A stretch of 64,000 nucleotides of DNA from Candidatus Villigracilis adiacens (GCA_016703605.1 JADJBU010000010.1:1-64000), one strand, 5' to 3'; counted from the stretch's first letter, positions 51,324-59,829 are shown. The notes: generated by a model not told the origin, from the letters alone. Numbers and translations are program-made.

Positions 51324-52274
51324 ATGCCCACAACCCGAATCATTTTAGATACCGACCCCGGCGCAGACGACGCGCTCGCCATCCTGCTGATGCTGGCTTC
51401 GCCAGAGATCAAACTCGAAGCACTGACCACAGTCCATGGCAATGTGACTCTGGACAAGACCACGCGCAATGCGCTGGCATTACTGGAATTTATGCAAGAA
51501 AAAAACATTCCAGTGGCACAGGGATGTTCTGTGCCGTTGGTCAAGCCGCCGCATCAGGCACAAGGTGAAGTTGTGCATGGCGCGAGCGGCATGGGACGAA
51601 CCAACTTACCCGGCCCAAAGACTCAGACCATTAAGGCACATGCCGTTGATTACTTGATCGAACGCTTTCTTGCCGAGCCAAAGGAGTTGACCTTATTTGC
51701 CATTGGTCCGTTGACGAATGTTGCCCTTGCGATCCGCCAAGAGCCTAAATTCGCTGAATGTGTTAAAGAATTGGTCATCATGGGCGGTGCTATTCGATCG
51801 GGCGGGAATATGTCTCCATTGGCAGAGTTCAATATTTCAGAAGACCCGCATGCCGCACATATCGTTTTCAATTCCGGCATTCCCATCACCTTGATCCCCT
51901 TGGATGCAACCTATAAATGTTTGCTCACCTACGCCGACATTGAGCGATTGAACAAGACCGACTCGCCCATTGCAAGATTCGTCCGCGATGTGACTGCAGA
52001 CTACATGGAATTCTATTTGAAGTACGAAGGCTTTGCAGGCTGTGCCTTACACGATCCGCTCACAGTGGCGGCAGTCATTGCGCCAGAGCTGCTCTCCCTC
52101 GAGTCACATTATGTGGATGTGGATATTTCGGGGGGAGTTTCCACAGGCAAGACGTACGCAGACTTTATGAAAGTGGCAAAGAAACCCGCCAACATCAAGG
52201 TCGCGTTGGATGTAAAAGGACGCGAGTTCGTGGAATTATTTATTAAGAGAATGGAAAACTTAGCAAAACAATAG
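51324..52274 (+). CDS. Nucleoside hydrolase (paralog 1)
   Basis: Hydrolyses ribonucleosides to base and ribose. 316 residues from ATG 51324. The metal-binding motif is IILDTDPGADDALA (Asp9, Asp11, Asp15, Asp16), then VHGNVTLDKTTRNALALLE, IGPLTNVALAIRQEP, VIMGGAIRSGGNMSPLAEFN and the later CALHDPLTVAAVI (conserved aspartate). Paralog 2 follows 46 bases on. Base preference cannot be read from these motifs. Confidence 0.93.
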   Translation: MPTTRIILDTDPGADDALAILLMLASPEIKLEALTTVHGNVTLDKTTRNALALLEFMQEKNIPVAQGCSVPLVKPPHQAQGEVVHGASGMGRTNLPGPKTQTIKAHAVDYLIERFLAEPKELTLFAIGPLTNVALAIRQEPKFAECVKELVIMGGAIRSGGNMSPLAEFNISEDPHAAHIVFNSGIPITLIPLDATYKCLLTYADIERLNKTDSPIARFVRDVTADYMEFYLKYEGFAGCALHDPLTVAAVIAPELLSLESHYVDVDISGGVSTGKTYADFMKVAKKPANIKVALDVKGREFVELFIKRMENLAKQ

Positions 52275-52315
52275 GAGATTGCTTCGGGCAAAGAGCAAGA
52301 ACGCCCTCGCAACGA
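52270..52315. repeat. Dispersed repeat, family C (copy 2)
   Basis: gagattgcttcgggcaaaga with gccctcgcaacgac. It fills the space between the two hydrolase genes, so the second gene has no visible ribosome site. Confidence 0.6.
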
Positions 52316-52320
52316 CGAAC

Positions 52321-53295
52321 ATGCCAAAACACATCATCATTGACACTGACCCCGGTATTGACGATTCGCTGGCGCTTTTGCTGGCGGCGGCTTCGCCTGA
52401 AATTGTTTTAGACGGCGTGATCGCTGTCCATGGAAATGTTTCCACCGAGCAGACGACGAAGAATGCATTATCTGTTTTAGAGCTGGCAGGCTTGAGCCAG
52501 GTACCGGTCTTCAAAGGCTGTGACCTGCCGCTCGTCAAAGAGTCACTACTCTCGCCAGAGACTCACGGGAATCAAGGTCTCGGGTATGCCCAGCTTCCAG
52601 AATCAGCGACCCAGCCACAGTTAAAGCATGGAAGCGATTTTCTCATCGAGCAGATCATGTCGCATCCAGGTGAGATCACGCTGGTGGCGATCGGTCCGCT
52701 CACGAATGTCGCGCTGGCAATTCGCAAAGAGCCGAAGATTGTACAAAACGTGAAAGAGGTGTTCATCATGGGTGGGGCGATCCAGCACCCGGGCAACACC
52801 ACGGCGCTGGCGGAATACAACACCTTTGTGGACCCACATGCGGCGCACATTGTTTTTCATTCGGGCATGCCGATGATCCTCACGCCGTTGGATGTGACCT
52901 ATCAATGCATCTTCACAAAAGATGACCTGAACCGTTTACTAAAGATAAATTCGCCGATCACAAAATTCATTGCGGACTCGACCCGCTTTTACATGGAATT
53001 TCACGATGAATATCAAAGCATTGACGGTTGTGTCATTAACGACCCGATGACGCTGGCGCTGACCTTTATGCCGGAAATTTGCGACTACCAGGACCTGGTG
53101 GTGGATGTGGATATTTCGACGGGAGTGGGTTTGGGCAACACCTTTGGAGACTTCTACAATTATGAGAAGAAGCCCAAGAATATGAAGGTGGCAATGGGCG
53201 TACGTCCGCGTATGTTTATGGAATTGTTCCTTGAGCGTATGGAAAAACTGGCGCAAAAAAATCGTGACATTCCAAAAACAACAGTGTTATCATAA
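52321..53295 (+). CDS. Nucleoside hydrolase (paralog 2)
   Basis: 324 residues from ATG 52321. Same motif order as paralog 1: IIIDTDPGIDDSLALLLAAA (Asp8, Asp10, Asp14, Asp15), VHGNVSTEQTTKNALSVLE, IGPLTNVALAIRKEP, IMGGAIQHPGNTTALAEYNT, CVINDPMTLALTF. About half identical to paralog 1, so an old duplication with possibly different base preference. 41 bases separate it from the ECF substrate-binding subunit gene. Confidence 0.93.
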   Translation: MPKHIIIDTDPGIDDSLALLLAAASPEIVLDGVIAVHGNVSTEQTTKNALSVLELAGLSQVPVFKGCDLPLVKESLLSPETHGNQGLGYAQLPESATQPQLKHGSDFLIEQIMSHPGEITLVAIGPLTNVALAIRKEPKIVQNVKEVFIMGGAIQHPGNTTALAEYNTFVDPHAAHIVFHSGMPMILTPLDVTYQCIFTKDDLNRLLKINSPITKFIADSTRFYMEFHDEYQSIDGCVINDPMTLALTFMPEICDYQDLVVDVDISTGVGLGNTFGDFYNYEKKPKNMKVAMGVRPRMFMELFLERMEKLAQKNRDIPKTTVLS

Positions 53296-53336
53296 TCAGT
53301 ACGTGTCTTATTTAATCAACTTTTTCGGAGGAAACT

Positions 53337-54026
53337 ATGTTGGACAAAATCAAGAGCAACTTCAATACACAGACGTGGGTACTCATTCCCATCGCCATCG
53401 CCATTAATATTGCGGTGGGTCAGATCGTCCTCGTTCTCAAGCTGCCCGTGTTCCTTGATTCGATCGGCACTGTGTTGGTGGCTGTCCTGTGTGGGCCGTG
53501 GGCTGGCGCTCTCACTGGCGCTCTCTCTAACGTCATTTGGGGCATTGCCATTGACCCCGGTGCGCTACCATGGTGGCCCGTTGCTGCAATGATCGGTTAT
53601 ATGGCGGGTCGCATGGCGGGTTGGGGCTTCTTCAAGAGCTGGTGGAAGGTTGTTGTGACCGGTTTCGTGGTTGCACTCACCGCCGCCATTGTCTCCACCC
53701 CGATCGCCGTGTATCTTTTTGGCGGCATCACTGCCAGTGGTTCCTCCTTCATCACCGCATACCTTCTCCAGACCGGGCAAGGCATTTGGTCGGCTGTGGT
53801 CAGCACCAGCTTCTTAACCGAGCCAGTCGATAAGATCACCACTGCCATGATCGCCTTCGCCATCATTCAAGGCTTGCCCAAGCGCACCATTGGCGGCTAT
53901 CCCAAAGCGAACCAAGTTGCAACCGAAGGCGGTGCAAGCAGCACCCAGTTGTACATCGCCATTGGTGTGGTCGTTGCCCTCGTCTTGTTCGCGGCGTTCA
54001 TGCTACGCAACATCCTCGGCGGGTAA
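53337..54026 (+). CDS. ECF transporter substrate-binding subunit (S component)
   Basis: 229 residues, six helices, with the N-terminal block VGQIVLVLKLPVFLDSIGTV and LVAVLCGPWAGALTGALSNV typical of S components. GGAGG precedes the ATG at 53337. It lies between the nucleoside hydrolases and the T and A components of the same transporter, so nucleoside uptake is likely. A last C-terminal helix (LYIAIGVVVALVLFAAFML) is more than the usual six. Substrate assignment is inference from context. Confidence 0.85.
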   Translation: MLDKIKSNFNTQTWVLIPIAIAINIAVGQIVLVLKLPVFLDSIGTVLVAVLCGPWAGALTGALSNVIWGIAIDPGALPWWPVAAMIGYMAGRMAGWGFFKSWWKVVVTGFVVALTAAIVSTPIAVYLFGGITASGSSFITAYLLQTGQGIWSAVVSTSFLTEPVDKITTAMIAFAIIQGLPKRTIGGYPKANQVATEGGASSTQLYIAIGVVVALVLFAAFMLRNILGG

Positions 54027-54043
54027 TTGAAATGCTTTACCGT

Positions 54044-54135
54044 CATTGCGAGGAGGGCGACAGCCCGACGAAGCAATCTTAAGATAATGCCTGAGATTGC
54101 TTCGGGTGGAAGACCACCACCCTCGCAATGACGGC
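54044..54135. repeat. Dispersed repeat, family C (copy 3)
   Basis: Best copy: gtcattgcgaggagggcgac at 54045, agcccgacgaagcaatctta, then inverted gagattgcttcgggtggaag and ccaccctcgcaatgacgg. About 90 bases, perfect ends of the palindrome. Confidence 0.8.
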
Positions 54136-54139
54136 TTGT

Positions 54140-54172
54140 AAAAGAGACCAGAAAATATCTGGTCTCTTTTTA
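54140..54172 (+). terminator. Terminator after the ECF S-component gene
   Basis: 13-bp stem (54140-54152 with 54158-54170), loop aaata, then T run. It separates the S component from the downstream T-A-A' genes, so the latter likely have their own promoter or partial read-through. Confidence 0.88.
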
Positions 54173-54200
54173 TTCGTCCAAATGGGTATAATCGCAACCT

Positions 54201-54980
54201 ATGCATGAACGCCTTTCCTTCCATATAAAAAGAGACAGCTTTCTGCACAGTCTCAACCCGTTGACCAAATTGGTGCTCACTCTGGCGCTCATATTGATCG
54301 CGTTCACCTTCCCCTATTACTGGACGCCGCACATCCTTGTGCTTGCCGCCATCATTCCACTCAGTCTGTTGGGAAAAGTTTTTCGTGAATTTTCCGTCAC
54401 AGCCTTACGGCTCATCATCCCAGCGGCGGGCTTTCTATTTTTGATGCAAGCCTTCTTTCAACCCGTCGGCACAGACATCATCTTCAAATTCTATTTTCTG
54501 GATATGACCATGGAAAGCGTCCTATTCGCTTTCCGAAATGCCATGCGTGTTTTCGTGATGGTCTCGGCGTTCACACTTTTCCTCGTCACTACCCATCCCA
54601 GCGAATTGATGTCGGACCTCACGCGTCGCGGCTTGCCCGGTCAGTTCGCGTACGTCATCATCTCCACGTTACAAATTTTGCCGCAGATGCAAGCCAAGGC
54701 GCAGACCATCATCTCTGCCCAACGCTCACGCGGACTCGATACCGAAAGTAGCTTTCTCAAACGCGCTGGTTCGCTTATTCCGCTGATCGGTCCGCTCGTG
54801 TTCGGCTCGCTCGTGGAAGTGGAAGAACGCGCCATCGCCATCGAAGCGCGCGGCTTCACCTCCAAACAGGTCAAAACCTCTTTGCATGAAGTTCCCGACA
54901 CCGCGTTCGATCAATTCCTGCGCTGGGCACTGCTGGTGTTCATCATCATTTCCATCGGGTTGAATTTATGGCTTTCGTAA
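54201..54980 (+). CDS. ecfT: ECF transporter transmembrane subunit (T component)
   Basis: 259 residues. Helices at the start (LTLALILIAFTFPYYW etc.) and the two coupling motifs with short Ala-Arg-Gly cores, AQRSRGLDTESS and AIEARGFTS, which contact the ATPases. It ends inside the first ATPase gene (13-base overlap, 54968-54980), so production is coupled. Confidence 0.92.
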   Translation: MHERLSFHIKRDSFLHSLNPLTKLVLTLALILIAFTFPYYWTPHILVLAAIIPLSLLGKVFREFSVTALRLIIPAAGFLFLMQAFFQPVGTDIIFKFYFLDMTMESVLFAFRNAMRVFVMVSAFTLFLVTTHPSELMSDLTRRGLPGQFAYVIISTLQILPQMQAKAQTIISAQRSRGLDTESSFLKRAGSLIPLIGPLVFGSLVEVEERAIAIEARGFTSKQVKTSLHEVPDTAFDQFLRWALLVFIIISIGLNLWLS

Positions 54981-55807
54981 CTCTTCAAAACGTCACGTAT
55001 AAATATCCGCTCACCGAAAAGCCGGTACTGCAAAATATCAACTTGCAAATTCAGGAAGGTGAGTTCGTTTCGGTTATCGGTCCTAATGGCGCGGGCAAGT
55101 CCACGCTATGTTATGCGCTGGCGGGTTTCGTGCCGCATTTCTTCAAAGGCGAGATCTCCGGCGAGATCGAAGTGGACGGAAAACTCTCGAGCAAGTCCAC
55201 GCTCGATACATGGGTGCTGAATGTTGGGCTGGCGTTTCAAAATCCCTTCAATCAAATTTCCGGCGCGAAATACACTGTATTCGAAGAGATCGCGTTTGGG
55301 CTTGAGAACATCGGCGTGCCGCGTGATGAAATGAAAAAACGAGTGGAGGATGCCATGTCCCTGACGGGAATCAGCGAGTTAGCTGACCGGTCTCCCTATT
55401 CTCTCTCTGGCGGACAGCAACAACGCGTCGCGCTGACCTCGATCCTGGTCATGCGACCCAGGCTTTTAGTCCTCGACGAACCCACCTCGCAAATGGACCC
55501 CATCGGCACCCGCGAGGTCTTCGGCGTGGTGCGAAAGATGGCAGAAGAAGGCATGACCGTTGTAATGGTAGAACACAAAGTGGAATGGATCGCCGAATTT
55601 GCAGATCGCGTCATTGCATTAAAAGAAGGTCAGATTCTGATGGAAGGCAAGCCAAACGAAGTGCTTACCTCAGACCTGCTGACAGAAAACGGCTTCGGCG
55701 TTTCGCGATACACCTCCACAGCACGAGAAGCGAAGAAACAAGGCTTGTGGAAAAAACAAAATCTACCTGTCACATTGGATGAGGCGGTGGAAGGGTTTAA
55801 GAAGTAA
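54968..55807 (+). CDS. ecfA: ECF transporter ATPase subunit 1
   Basis: 279 residues. Walker A VIGPNGAGKSTLCYALAG (38-46), Q-loop GLAFQNPFNQISGAKYTVFE, signature LSGGQQQRVALTSILVM, Walker B LLVLDEPTSQMDP, H-loop VMVEHKVEWIA. All residues for ATP hydrolysis present. 73 bases of family-D repeat-like sequence separate it from the second ATPase. Confidence 0.94.
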   Translation: MAFVTLQNVTYKYPLTEKPVLQNINLQIQEGEFVSVIGPNGAGKSTLCYALAGFVPHFFKGEISGEIEVDGKLSSKSTLDTWVLNVGLAFQNPFNQISGAKYTVFEEIAFGLENIGVPRDEMKKRVEDAMSLTGISELADRSPYSLSGGQQQRVALTSILVMRPRLLVLDEPTSQMDPIGTREVFGVVRKMAEEGMTVVMVEHKVEWIAEFADRVIALKEGQILMEGKPNEVLTSDLLTENGFGVSRYTSTAREAKKQGLWKKQNLPVTLDEAVEGFKK

Positions 55808-55870
55808 GGGCGAGGTCCTCTCGTCCTTTTTTGGATAACATATCATTGGGCACGGAGACCCCGCCCCAAC
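55806..55870. repeat. Dispersed inverted repeat, family D (decayed copy 2)
   Basis: taagggcgaggtcctctcg and gggcacggagaccccgcccc, related to the element at 51248-51317. Confidence 0.5.
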
Positions 55871-55880
55871 AAAAAAAATT

Positions 55881-56684
55881 ATGAACATAAACATCAACAA
55901 CCTTCGTTTCACCTACCCCACCGGGTTGGAAGCTCTAAAAGGTATCAACCTCACTATTGATTCTGGCGAGCAGGTTGCTATCGTTGGGCAGAACGGTGCC
56001 GGAAAAACCACATTGGTGCGCCATTTCAATGGGCTGCTCAAACCGACTACCGGCTCTGTATCCATTGGCGATTGGGAGACGACGAAGCATTCCACAGCAA
56101 AGCTCGCTTCACGGGTTGGGTATGTATTCCAGAACCCCGATGAGCAGTTGTTCTCAAGAGACGTATTGACCGAAGTCTCGTTTGGTCCAAAAAACCTGGG
56201 GTACGCCAAAGAAAAGATCGATGAACTCGTCAAACGCGCGTTGAGTCTGACCGAGTTGAACGACAAGACGGAAACCAACCCCTACGACCTTTCTCCCACC
56301 TGGCGAAAAATGGTCGCACTGGCATCCATCATCGCCATGGATACGCCCAGCGTCATCTTTGATGAGCCCACCACCGGGCAGGATGCCGTCAATGTGGGGC
56401 GTATTGCGCACGTCATTGCTGAGTTGAAGAAGGAAGGCAAGACCGTCATCACCATTACCCATGATATTGATTTCTGCGCCGAGAACTTCGAGCGTGTCAT
56501 CGCCCTCGCAAAGGGACAGGTCTTGCTCGACGGCGCTGCCCGCGAGGTCTTGGGGCAGGAAGAAATCCTCGCTCAGACCTATGTCGACCCGCCACAGTTG
56601 ACGCGATTGGGAAAAAGATTGGGGTTGAAAGAAACTGTAACGAGGCAGGAAGAATTTATTTCCGCCATTGCGAGGAGGGCGTAG
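55881..56684 (+). CDS. ECF transporter ATPase subunit 2 with degenerate signature motif
   Basis: 267 residues. Walker A IVGQNGAGKTTLVRHFNG (36-44), Q-loop YVFQNPDEQLFS, Walker B SVIFDEPTTGQDA, H-loop ITHDIDFCAENF. The ABC signature, normally LSGGQ, is LSPTW (137-141, DLSPTWRKMVALAS), so one of the two ATP sites in the A-A' pair should be impaired, as in asymmetric ABC proteins. The last residues (ISAIARRA) and the TAG come from a family-C repeat beginning at 56665. Confidence 0.9.
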   Translation: MNININNLRFTYPTGLEALKGINLTIDSGEQVAIVGQNGAGKTTLVRHFNGLLKPTTGSVSIGDWETTKHSTAKLASRVGYVFQNPDEQLFSRDVLTEVSFGPKNLGYAKEKIDELVKRALSLTELNDKTETNPYDLSPTWRKMVALASIIAMDTPSVIFDEPTTGQDAVNVGRIAHVIAELKKEGKTVITITHDIDFCAENFERVIALAKGQVLLDGAAREVLGQEEILAQTYVDPPQLTRLGKRLGLKETVTRQEEFISAIARRA

Positions 56685-56750
56685 CCCGACGAATCAATCT
56701 CCGTTGCAACGGTGGGGATTGCTTCGGGCAAAAAACAAGAGCGCCCTCAC
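56665..56750. repeat. Dispersed repeat, family C (copy 4), overlapping the ATPase gene end
   Basis: ccattgcgaggagggcgtag then cccgacgaatcaatctccgt; inverted half gattgcttcgggcaaaaaac and gcgccctcac. The first 20 bases are coding and contain the stop. Confidence 0.75.
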
Positions 56751-56821
56751 CCTTTAGGCTGTACCCTAAAGACAATATAAGGGGTATCTTGTTTTTCACT
56801 TTTTGAACCTTTTCAACCGCC

Positions 56822-56977
56822 TCAGCACAAACATTGCAGCCACTCAATATTGTGTTCTTTTGAGATTACATCGTCAGGGCAATATTTGGATGGTTGATGG
56901 CGGTGGCAGAAGAATTCAAACTTCTTTCCGCCTTTCTCGTCCTGATTTCCGTCTGCCTTGCTTCGGCGTAGACTCAT
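56822..56977 (-). CDS. Possible 51-residue Cys/His-containing protein or remnant
   Basis: MSLRRSKADGNQDEKGGKKF, then FFCHRHQPSKYCPDDVISK and a C-terminal EHNIEWLQCLC. Three Cys and three His suggest metal binding. No ribosome site is visible and the surrounding 640-base gap is AT-rich with decayed fragments, so it may be a gene end rather than a complete gene. Confidence 0.3.
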   Translation of the reverse strand: MSLRRSKADGNQDEKGGKKFEFFCHRHQPSKYCPDDVISKEHNIEWLQCLC

Positions 56978-56997
56978 CGTGATGAAATAGAATCCTT

Positions 56998-57069
56998 TTT
57001 GATTCCTACCTCACCGAACAAATGCAGGCTTATCAAATCCCTGGTGCGGTGTTCAGCGTGCTCAAAGAT
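56998..57069 (+). pseudogene. Serine hydrolase (beta-lactamase family) N-terminal fragment
   Basis: One open stretch of 24 codons, FDSYLTEQMQAYQIPGAVF then SVLKD. It matches the usual beginning of class C beta-lactamase-like hydrolases ('...i...m....iPG..vavvkdg'). No start, and the frame fails right after. Remainder of the gap to 57250 has nothing recognisable. Confidence 0.55.
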
Positions 57070-57258
57070 ATACCGCGCGGTGTAAGCCACTGCCTACACA
57101 TACTCATGCATACAAGTTCAATGGGCATACAATAATTAATATCGAAATGTCTGCACTTCTATTGTAGGAGAGCCGGGCAAAGATAATTCCTTTGATCGTC
57201 TGTTGTTGTGCATGGTTGAAGCACCACAAGAAAATCAGAGGAATTAGGATTCTTAATA

Positions 57259-57264
57259 TATAAT
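57259..57264 (+). promoter_or_regulatory. Putative -10 of the amino-acid ABC operon
   Basis: TATAAT 57 bases before the start of the binding-protein gene; no convincing -35. Confidence 0.35.
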
Positions 57265-57320
57265 GCAGCCGTTATGGTGTACCCAACGCCAAAATAAATC
57301 CAACTAATTTCGGAGGAAAA

Positions 57321-58148
57321 ATGGTTAAAAAATTAGCCCGTCTTTTCACATTCTTGATGATCGTGGGCATTCTGGCGGCGGCTTGTGCCCCAAAGGCTGA
57401 AGCTCCCACCGCTGCACCTGCAGCGTCTGGTGCCAATGGCTTGCCTGACCTGGGCGGCAAAGAGATCATTGTTGCTGTTGAGAATGCGTATCCCCCCTTC
57501 AACTTCATTGATAAAGCCACTAACCAGGGCGCTGGTTGGGATTATGATGCCTGGCAGGAAATCTGCAATCGTTTGAACTGCAAACCCGTGATGACCGAAG
57601 CCGCATGGGATGGCATCTTCGAAGCCGCCGCTGCCGGTCAATATGATGTTGTGGCAGATGGCGTGACCGTCACCGAAGAACGCAAGCAGAAGGTTGCCTT
57701 CTCTGATTCATACATGCACTATGGGCAGGTCATCCTCGTCCGTGCTGATGAAGACCGCTTCACCGACTCAGCAAGTCTGGCTGCATTGACCGATGCAACC
57801 GTCGCTTCACAGCTCGGCACAACGAACGAAGCGAAAGCCATTGAGATCGTTGGCGAAGACCGCGTGAAGTCTTTCGATACATTCGATGCCTCTGTATTGG
57901 CGTTGATCAGCAAGGATGTGGACGCTGTCATCATTGACCAGCCCGCCGCGCTTGGATTCATCGCCGCCAACAAAGGCGAACTCAAGTTCCTTGATGAACT
58001 CTTGACCAGTGAAGACCTGGGCTTTGTGTTCCAGCAGGGCAGCGACCTGATCGACCCGGTCAACGCCGCACTCGCTGCCATGAAAGCAGATGGCACGCTG
58101 GATGCACTCTATCAAAAGTGGTTCGTCGATTTCGTTCCGGCTAACTAA
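57321..58148 (+). CDS. Amino-acid ABC transporter substrate-binding lipoprotein
   Basis: 275 residues, SBP_bac_3 family. Lipobox in MIVGILAAACAPKAEAP; GGAGG precedes the ATG. Ligand-domain motifs: EIIVAVENAYPPFNFIDKAT, GWDYDAWQEICNRLNCKP, WDGIFEAAAAGQYDVVADGV, TVTEERKQKVAFSDSYMHYG and the end LDALYQKWF. The arginine usually present after 'T..R...' is shifted to ERK. Binds polar amino acids outside the membrane; first gene of the operon with permease and ATPase. Confidence 0.92.
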   Translation: MVKKLARLFTFLMIVGILAAACAPKAEAPTAAPAASGANGLPDLGGKEIIVAVENAYPPFNFIDKATNQGAGWDYDAWQEICNRLNCKPVMTEAAWDGIFEAAAAGQYDVVADGVTVTEERKQKVAFSDSYMHYGQVILVRADEDRFTDSASLAALTDATVASQLGTTNEAKAIEIVGEDRVKSFDTFDASVLALISKDVDAVIIDQPAALGFIAANKGELKFLDELLTSEDLGFVFQQGSDLIDPVNAALAAMKADGTLDALYQKWFVDFVPAN

Positions 58149-58168
58149 TTTTCAGACGTTACCAAACA

Positions 58169-58205
58169 AGAAGGGCTTGCCGTCGCAGTAGTGGCAAGCC
58201 CTTCT
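58169..58205 (+). promoter_or_regulatory. Intercistronic stem-loop between binding protein and permease genes
   Basis: 13-bp perfect stem agaagggcttgcc / ggcaagcccttct, no T run after it. Such hairpins usually protect the abundant binding-protein mRNA and reduce read-through. Confidence 0.7.
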
Positions 58206-58221
58206 ACTTGGAGGTAGACTC

Positions 58222-59079
58222 GTGACAACTACAAATGAAAAGATCGGCGAGGGACGCTTATTTCCGTCAACCAGCAAACTGGAGGAGTTACCCTGGTGGG
58301 CATTGATCATTGGGTTGGCGGCTGTCCTCATTATTTTCAGCATTCTTACCACCCCTCTGTACCGCGATGCCTTTGACTTCATTCGCGAAGGCATTGTAAC
58401 CACCGTCCGCGTCACACTCACCGCATACGCATTCGCCATCGTTGGCGGCTTATTCCTCGGTTTGGGGCGTGTTTCAAAGAACGTGATCTACTATAATTTT
58501 GCGACGCTTTATGTAGAATTGATGCGCGGCATTCCAATGCTGGTCATCATTTTGTACGGCGCGTTTGTAGTTGTACCGATCGGACTGCAACTAATTAATG
58601 GATTGGGGAGTTGGTTGACAGGCATTGGGCTGGCTGGATTGGGAGCCACCCTTCAACAGGTTGACATTCAGGATGTAGACATGAGCGGGCGCGCCATTGC
58701 AGGTCTGGCAATGGGATACGCCGCTTTTGAAGCCGAAGTTTTCCGTGCAGGCATTCAGTCCATCGAACGCGGACAAATGGAAGCGGCGCGTTCTTTGGGG
58801 ATGACCTATGTGCAAGCCATGCGTTACGTCATCCTGCCGCAGGCATTTCGCCGCGTTCTGCCGCCTCTTGGCAACGACTTCATCGCTATTTTAAAAGATT
58901 CATCGCTGATCTCTGTGCTCGCCGTGCGCGACATTACCCAACTGGGAAAACTTTATCGCGCGCGCACATTCAGCTCCTTTGAAGCCTACAACATCATGGC
59001 ATTTCTCTATTTGAGCATGACGATCTCTTTGTCCATGCTGGTCAAATTCATTGAAAGGAGACTGGGACGTGGACGCTAA
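58222..59079 (+). CDS. Amino-acid ABC transporter permease
   Basis: 285 residues from a GTG with GGAGG 7 bases upstream. His/Glu/Gln/Arg/opine family permease: DFIREGIVTTVRVTLTAYAF, LYVELMRGIPMLVIILYGAF and the EAA loop EAARSLGMTYVQAMRYVILP, QAFRRVLPPLGNDFIAILKD. A 60-residue insertion (LQLINGLGSWLTGIGLAGLG to VDMSGRAIAG) between helices is longer than in typical HisQ/M proteins. Overlaps the ATPase gene by 11 bases. Confidence 0.93.
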   Translation: MTTTNEKIGEGRLFPSTSKLEELPWWALIIGLAAVLIIFSILTTPLYRDAFDFIREGIVTTVRVTLTAYAFAIVGGLFLGLGRVSKNVIYYNFATLYVELMRGIPMLVIILYGAFVVVPIGLQLINGLGSWLTGIGLAGLGATLQQVDIQDVDMSGRAIAGLAMGYAAFEAEVFRAGIQSIERGQMEAARSLGMTYVQAMRYVILPQAFRRVLPPLGNDFIAILKDSSLISVLAVRDITQLGKLYRARTFSSFEAYNIMAFLYLSMTISLSMLVKFIERRLGRGR

Positions 59080-59818
59080 CCAGAACTCAGACAGCATCAT
59101 TCAAATTGACGAAGTGACAAAATCATTCGGCAAAGTCAAAGCCTTGCAGGGAGTCAGCCTCAAGGTCAAACGAGGCGAAGTATTGGTCATCATCGGTCCA
59201 AGCGGCTCGGGCAAATCCACACTTCTACGCTGCATCAACATGCTGGAATTTCCTGATGGTGGTCATATTGTGGTGGATGGAACACCCGTCATGCACAAAC
59301 GGACGAATATCAACACGGTTCGCGCAGAAGTGGGCATGGTCTTTCAACAATTCAACTTGTTTCCGCATCTGACGGTTCTTGAGAACGTCATGCTTGCCCA
59401 GAAGATCGTGCGTGGACGCGGGCGCGAAGAAGCAGAAAAGATCGCGCGTCAGCAATTGAAACATGTAGGCATTCCCGAAAAGGCAGATTCCTACCCCACC
59501 CAGCTTTCCGGCGGTCAGCAACAACGCGTGGCAATTGCCCGCTCACTGGCAATGAACCCCAAGATCATGCTCTTTGACGAACCGACTTCTGCGCTTGACC
59601 CCGAAATGATCAAGGAAGTGTTGGACGTGATGGTTGCGCTTGCCAAAGAAGGCATGACCATGGTGGTGGTCTCGCACGAAATGGGTTTTGCCCGCGCTGC
59701 CGCCAACCGTATCGTTTTCATGGACGGCGGGCGCATCATTGAAGAAGGTACGCCTGAAGGATTTTTCAATAACCCGCGTGAAGAACGCACCAAATCCTTT
59801 TTAAGCAAAATACTTTAG
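59069..59818 (+). CDS. Amino-acid ABC transporter ATP-binding protein
   Basis: 249 residues from GTG 59069, chosen for AAGGAG 8 bases upstream; a TTG at 59051 is less likely. Walker A VIIGPSGSGKSTLLRCINML, Q-loop MVFQQFNLFPHLTVLENV, signature LSGGQQQRVAIARSLAM, Walker B IMLFDEPTSALDPEM, H-loop VVVSHEMGFARAAANRI. GlnQ type. 11 bases before the GNAT gene. Confidence 0.95.
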   Translation: MDANQNSDSIIQIDEVTKSFGKVKALQGVSLKVKRGEVLVIIGPSGSGKSTLLRCINMLEFPDGGHIVVDGTPVMHKRTNINTVRAEVGMVFQQFNLFPHLTVLENVMLAQKIVRGRGREEAEKIARQQLKHVGIPEKADSYPTQLSGGQQQRVAIARSLAMNPKIMLFDEPTSALDPEMIKEVLDVMVALAKEGMTMVVVSHEMGFARAAANRIVFMDGGRIIEEGTPEGFFNNPREERTKSFLSKIL

Positions 59819-59829
59819 GAAGCACCTGT

